Assembly (NCBI RefSeq): GCF_037055355.1
Contig: NZ_CP146350.1
Span: 5,541,001-5,605,000, forward strand
Source: Streptomyces sp. DG1A-41
GTDB taxonomy: Bacteria; Actinomycetota; Actinomycetes; Streptomycetales; Streptomycetaceae
Direction: 5' to 3'
Length of the DNA stretch: 64,000 nt
Shown: positions 63,881 through 64,000 of the stretch, piece by piece
Layout: each line of letters opens with the position of its first letter
Numbering within the stretch: the stretch's first letter is position 1
The notes under the pieces: generated by a model
The model's database searches: none
Seen by the model: only the letters and a program-made list of their open reading frames with translations
Told to the model about the DNA's origin: nothing
Position numbers and translations under genes: made by a program

Positions 63881-64000
63881 GTGAGAGGGAGGGTGCAGGT
63901 GGGTGGGGGTTGCTGTGGGTGGGTCGCCCCCGCCTCCCCTTCCCGTCCCGAGTTCCGGGGGCCGCCGCCCCGGGCCCCCGCCTGGGCCTGGGCGGCCTCG

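Overview
The window is very GC-rich actinobacterial DNA and reads as the core ribosomal-protein/RNA-polymerase region of a Streptomyces chromosome. Gene order, GTG/TTG starts, protein lengths (L23 with an N-terminal extension, RpoA of 340 aa, L17 of 165 aa) and Streptomyces-type accessory families all agree. Species cannot be assigned.

Layout. 1-8654: end of rplJ, rplL, rpoB, rpoC. 8789-9309: a small DUF1707-type membrane protein. 9649-14010: the str operon rpsL-rpsG-fusA-tuf. 14133-22402: an accessory island separating the str and S10 operons. It holds a thiostrepton-resistance-type 23S rRNA methyltransferase, a HTH/zinc-ribbon protein, a whiJ-like set (ATPase, XRE regulator, DUF397 protein), small secreted or unknown proteins, and the remnant of an RHS polymorphic toxin with an ADP-ribosyltransferase-like tip and its probable immunity gene. 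23043-39494: the merged S10-spc-alpha cluster, rpsJ to rplQ, including secY, adk, map, infA and rpoA, followed by truA (39636). 40508-48329: an unusual insertion between truA and rplM that looks like a poly-gamma-glutamate-type polymer cassette (lipoprotein, CapA/PgsA-like, double-HAMP membrane protein, PgsB, PgsC, NlpC/P60 hydrolase). 48351-49609: two small membrane proteins. 49824-50821: rplM-rpsI. 50976-60058: glmM, a DUF389 protein, coaA, a DrrAB-type ABC transporter, glmS, a secreted SH3 protein, an ankyrin protein and acpS. 60089-63880: a BtrH-like protein, a secreted beta-helix protein under a probable LacI-type operator, and nnr.

How parts fit. Most of the window builds the transcription and translation machinery. 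glmM and glmS feed amino-sugar precursors, coaA and acpS feed CoA and carrier-protein activation, and nnr repairs NAD(P)H. The strongest candidate for an undescribed system is the truA-rplM cassette: it has ligase, membrane partner, CapA partner, a sensor-like partner and one or two hydrolases, in one tight plus-strand series with a divergent lipoprotein gene. A second candidate is a 25-nt hairpin-forming motif shared by the leaders of rpsL and rpsJ, which suggests common leader-level control of the two operons.

Sequence quality. Single-base frame breaks occur in rpoB, rplC and rpsI, all essential, and in at least five other genes. Nearly all lie in short G/C runs, and in each case one added or removed base restores the family-length protein. 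I read these mainly as base-calling errors, and they should be resolved before any of these genes is called a pseudogene.
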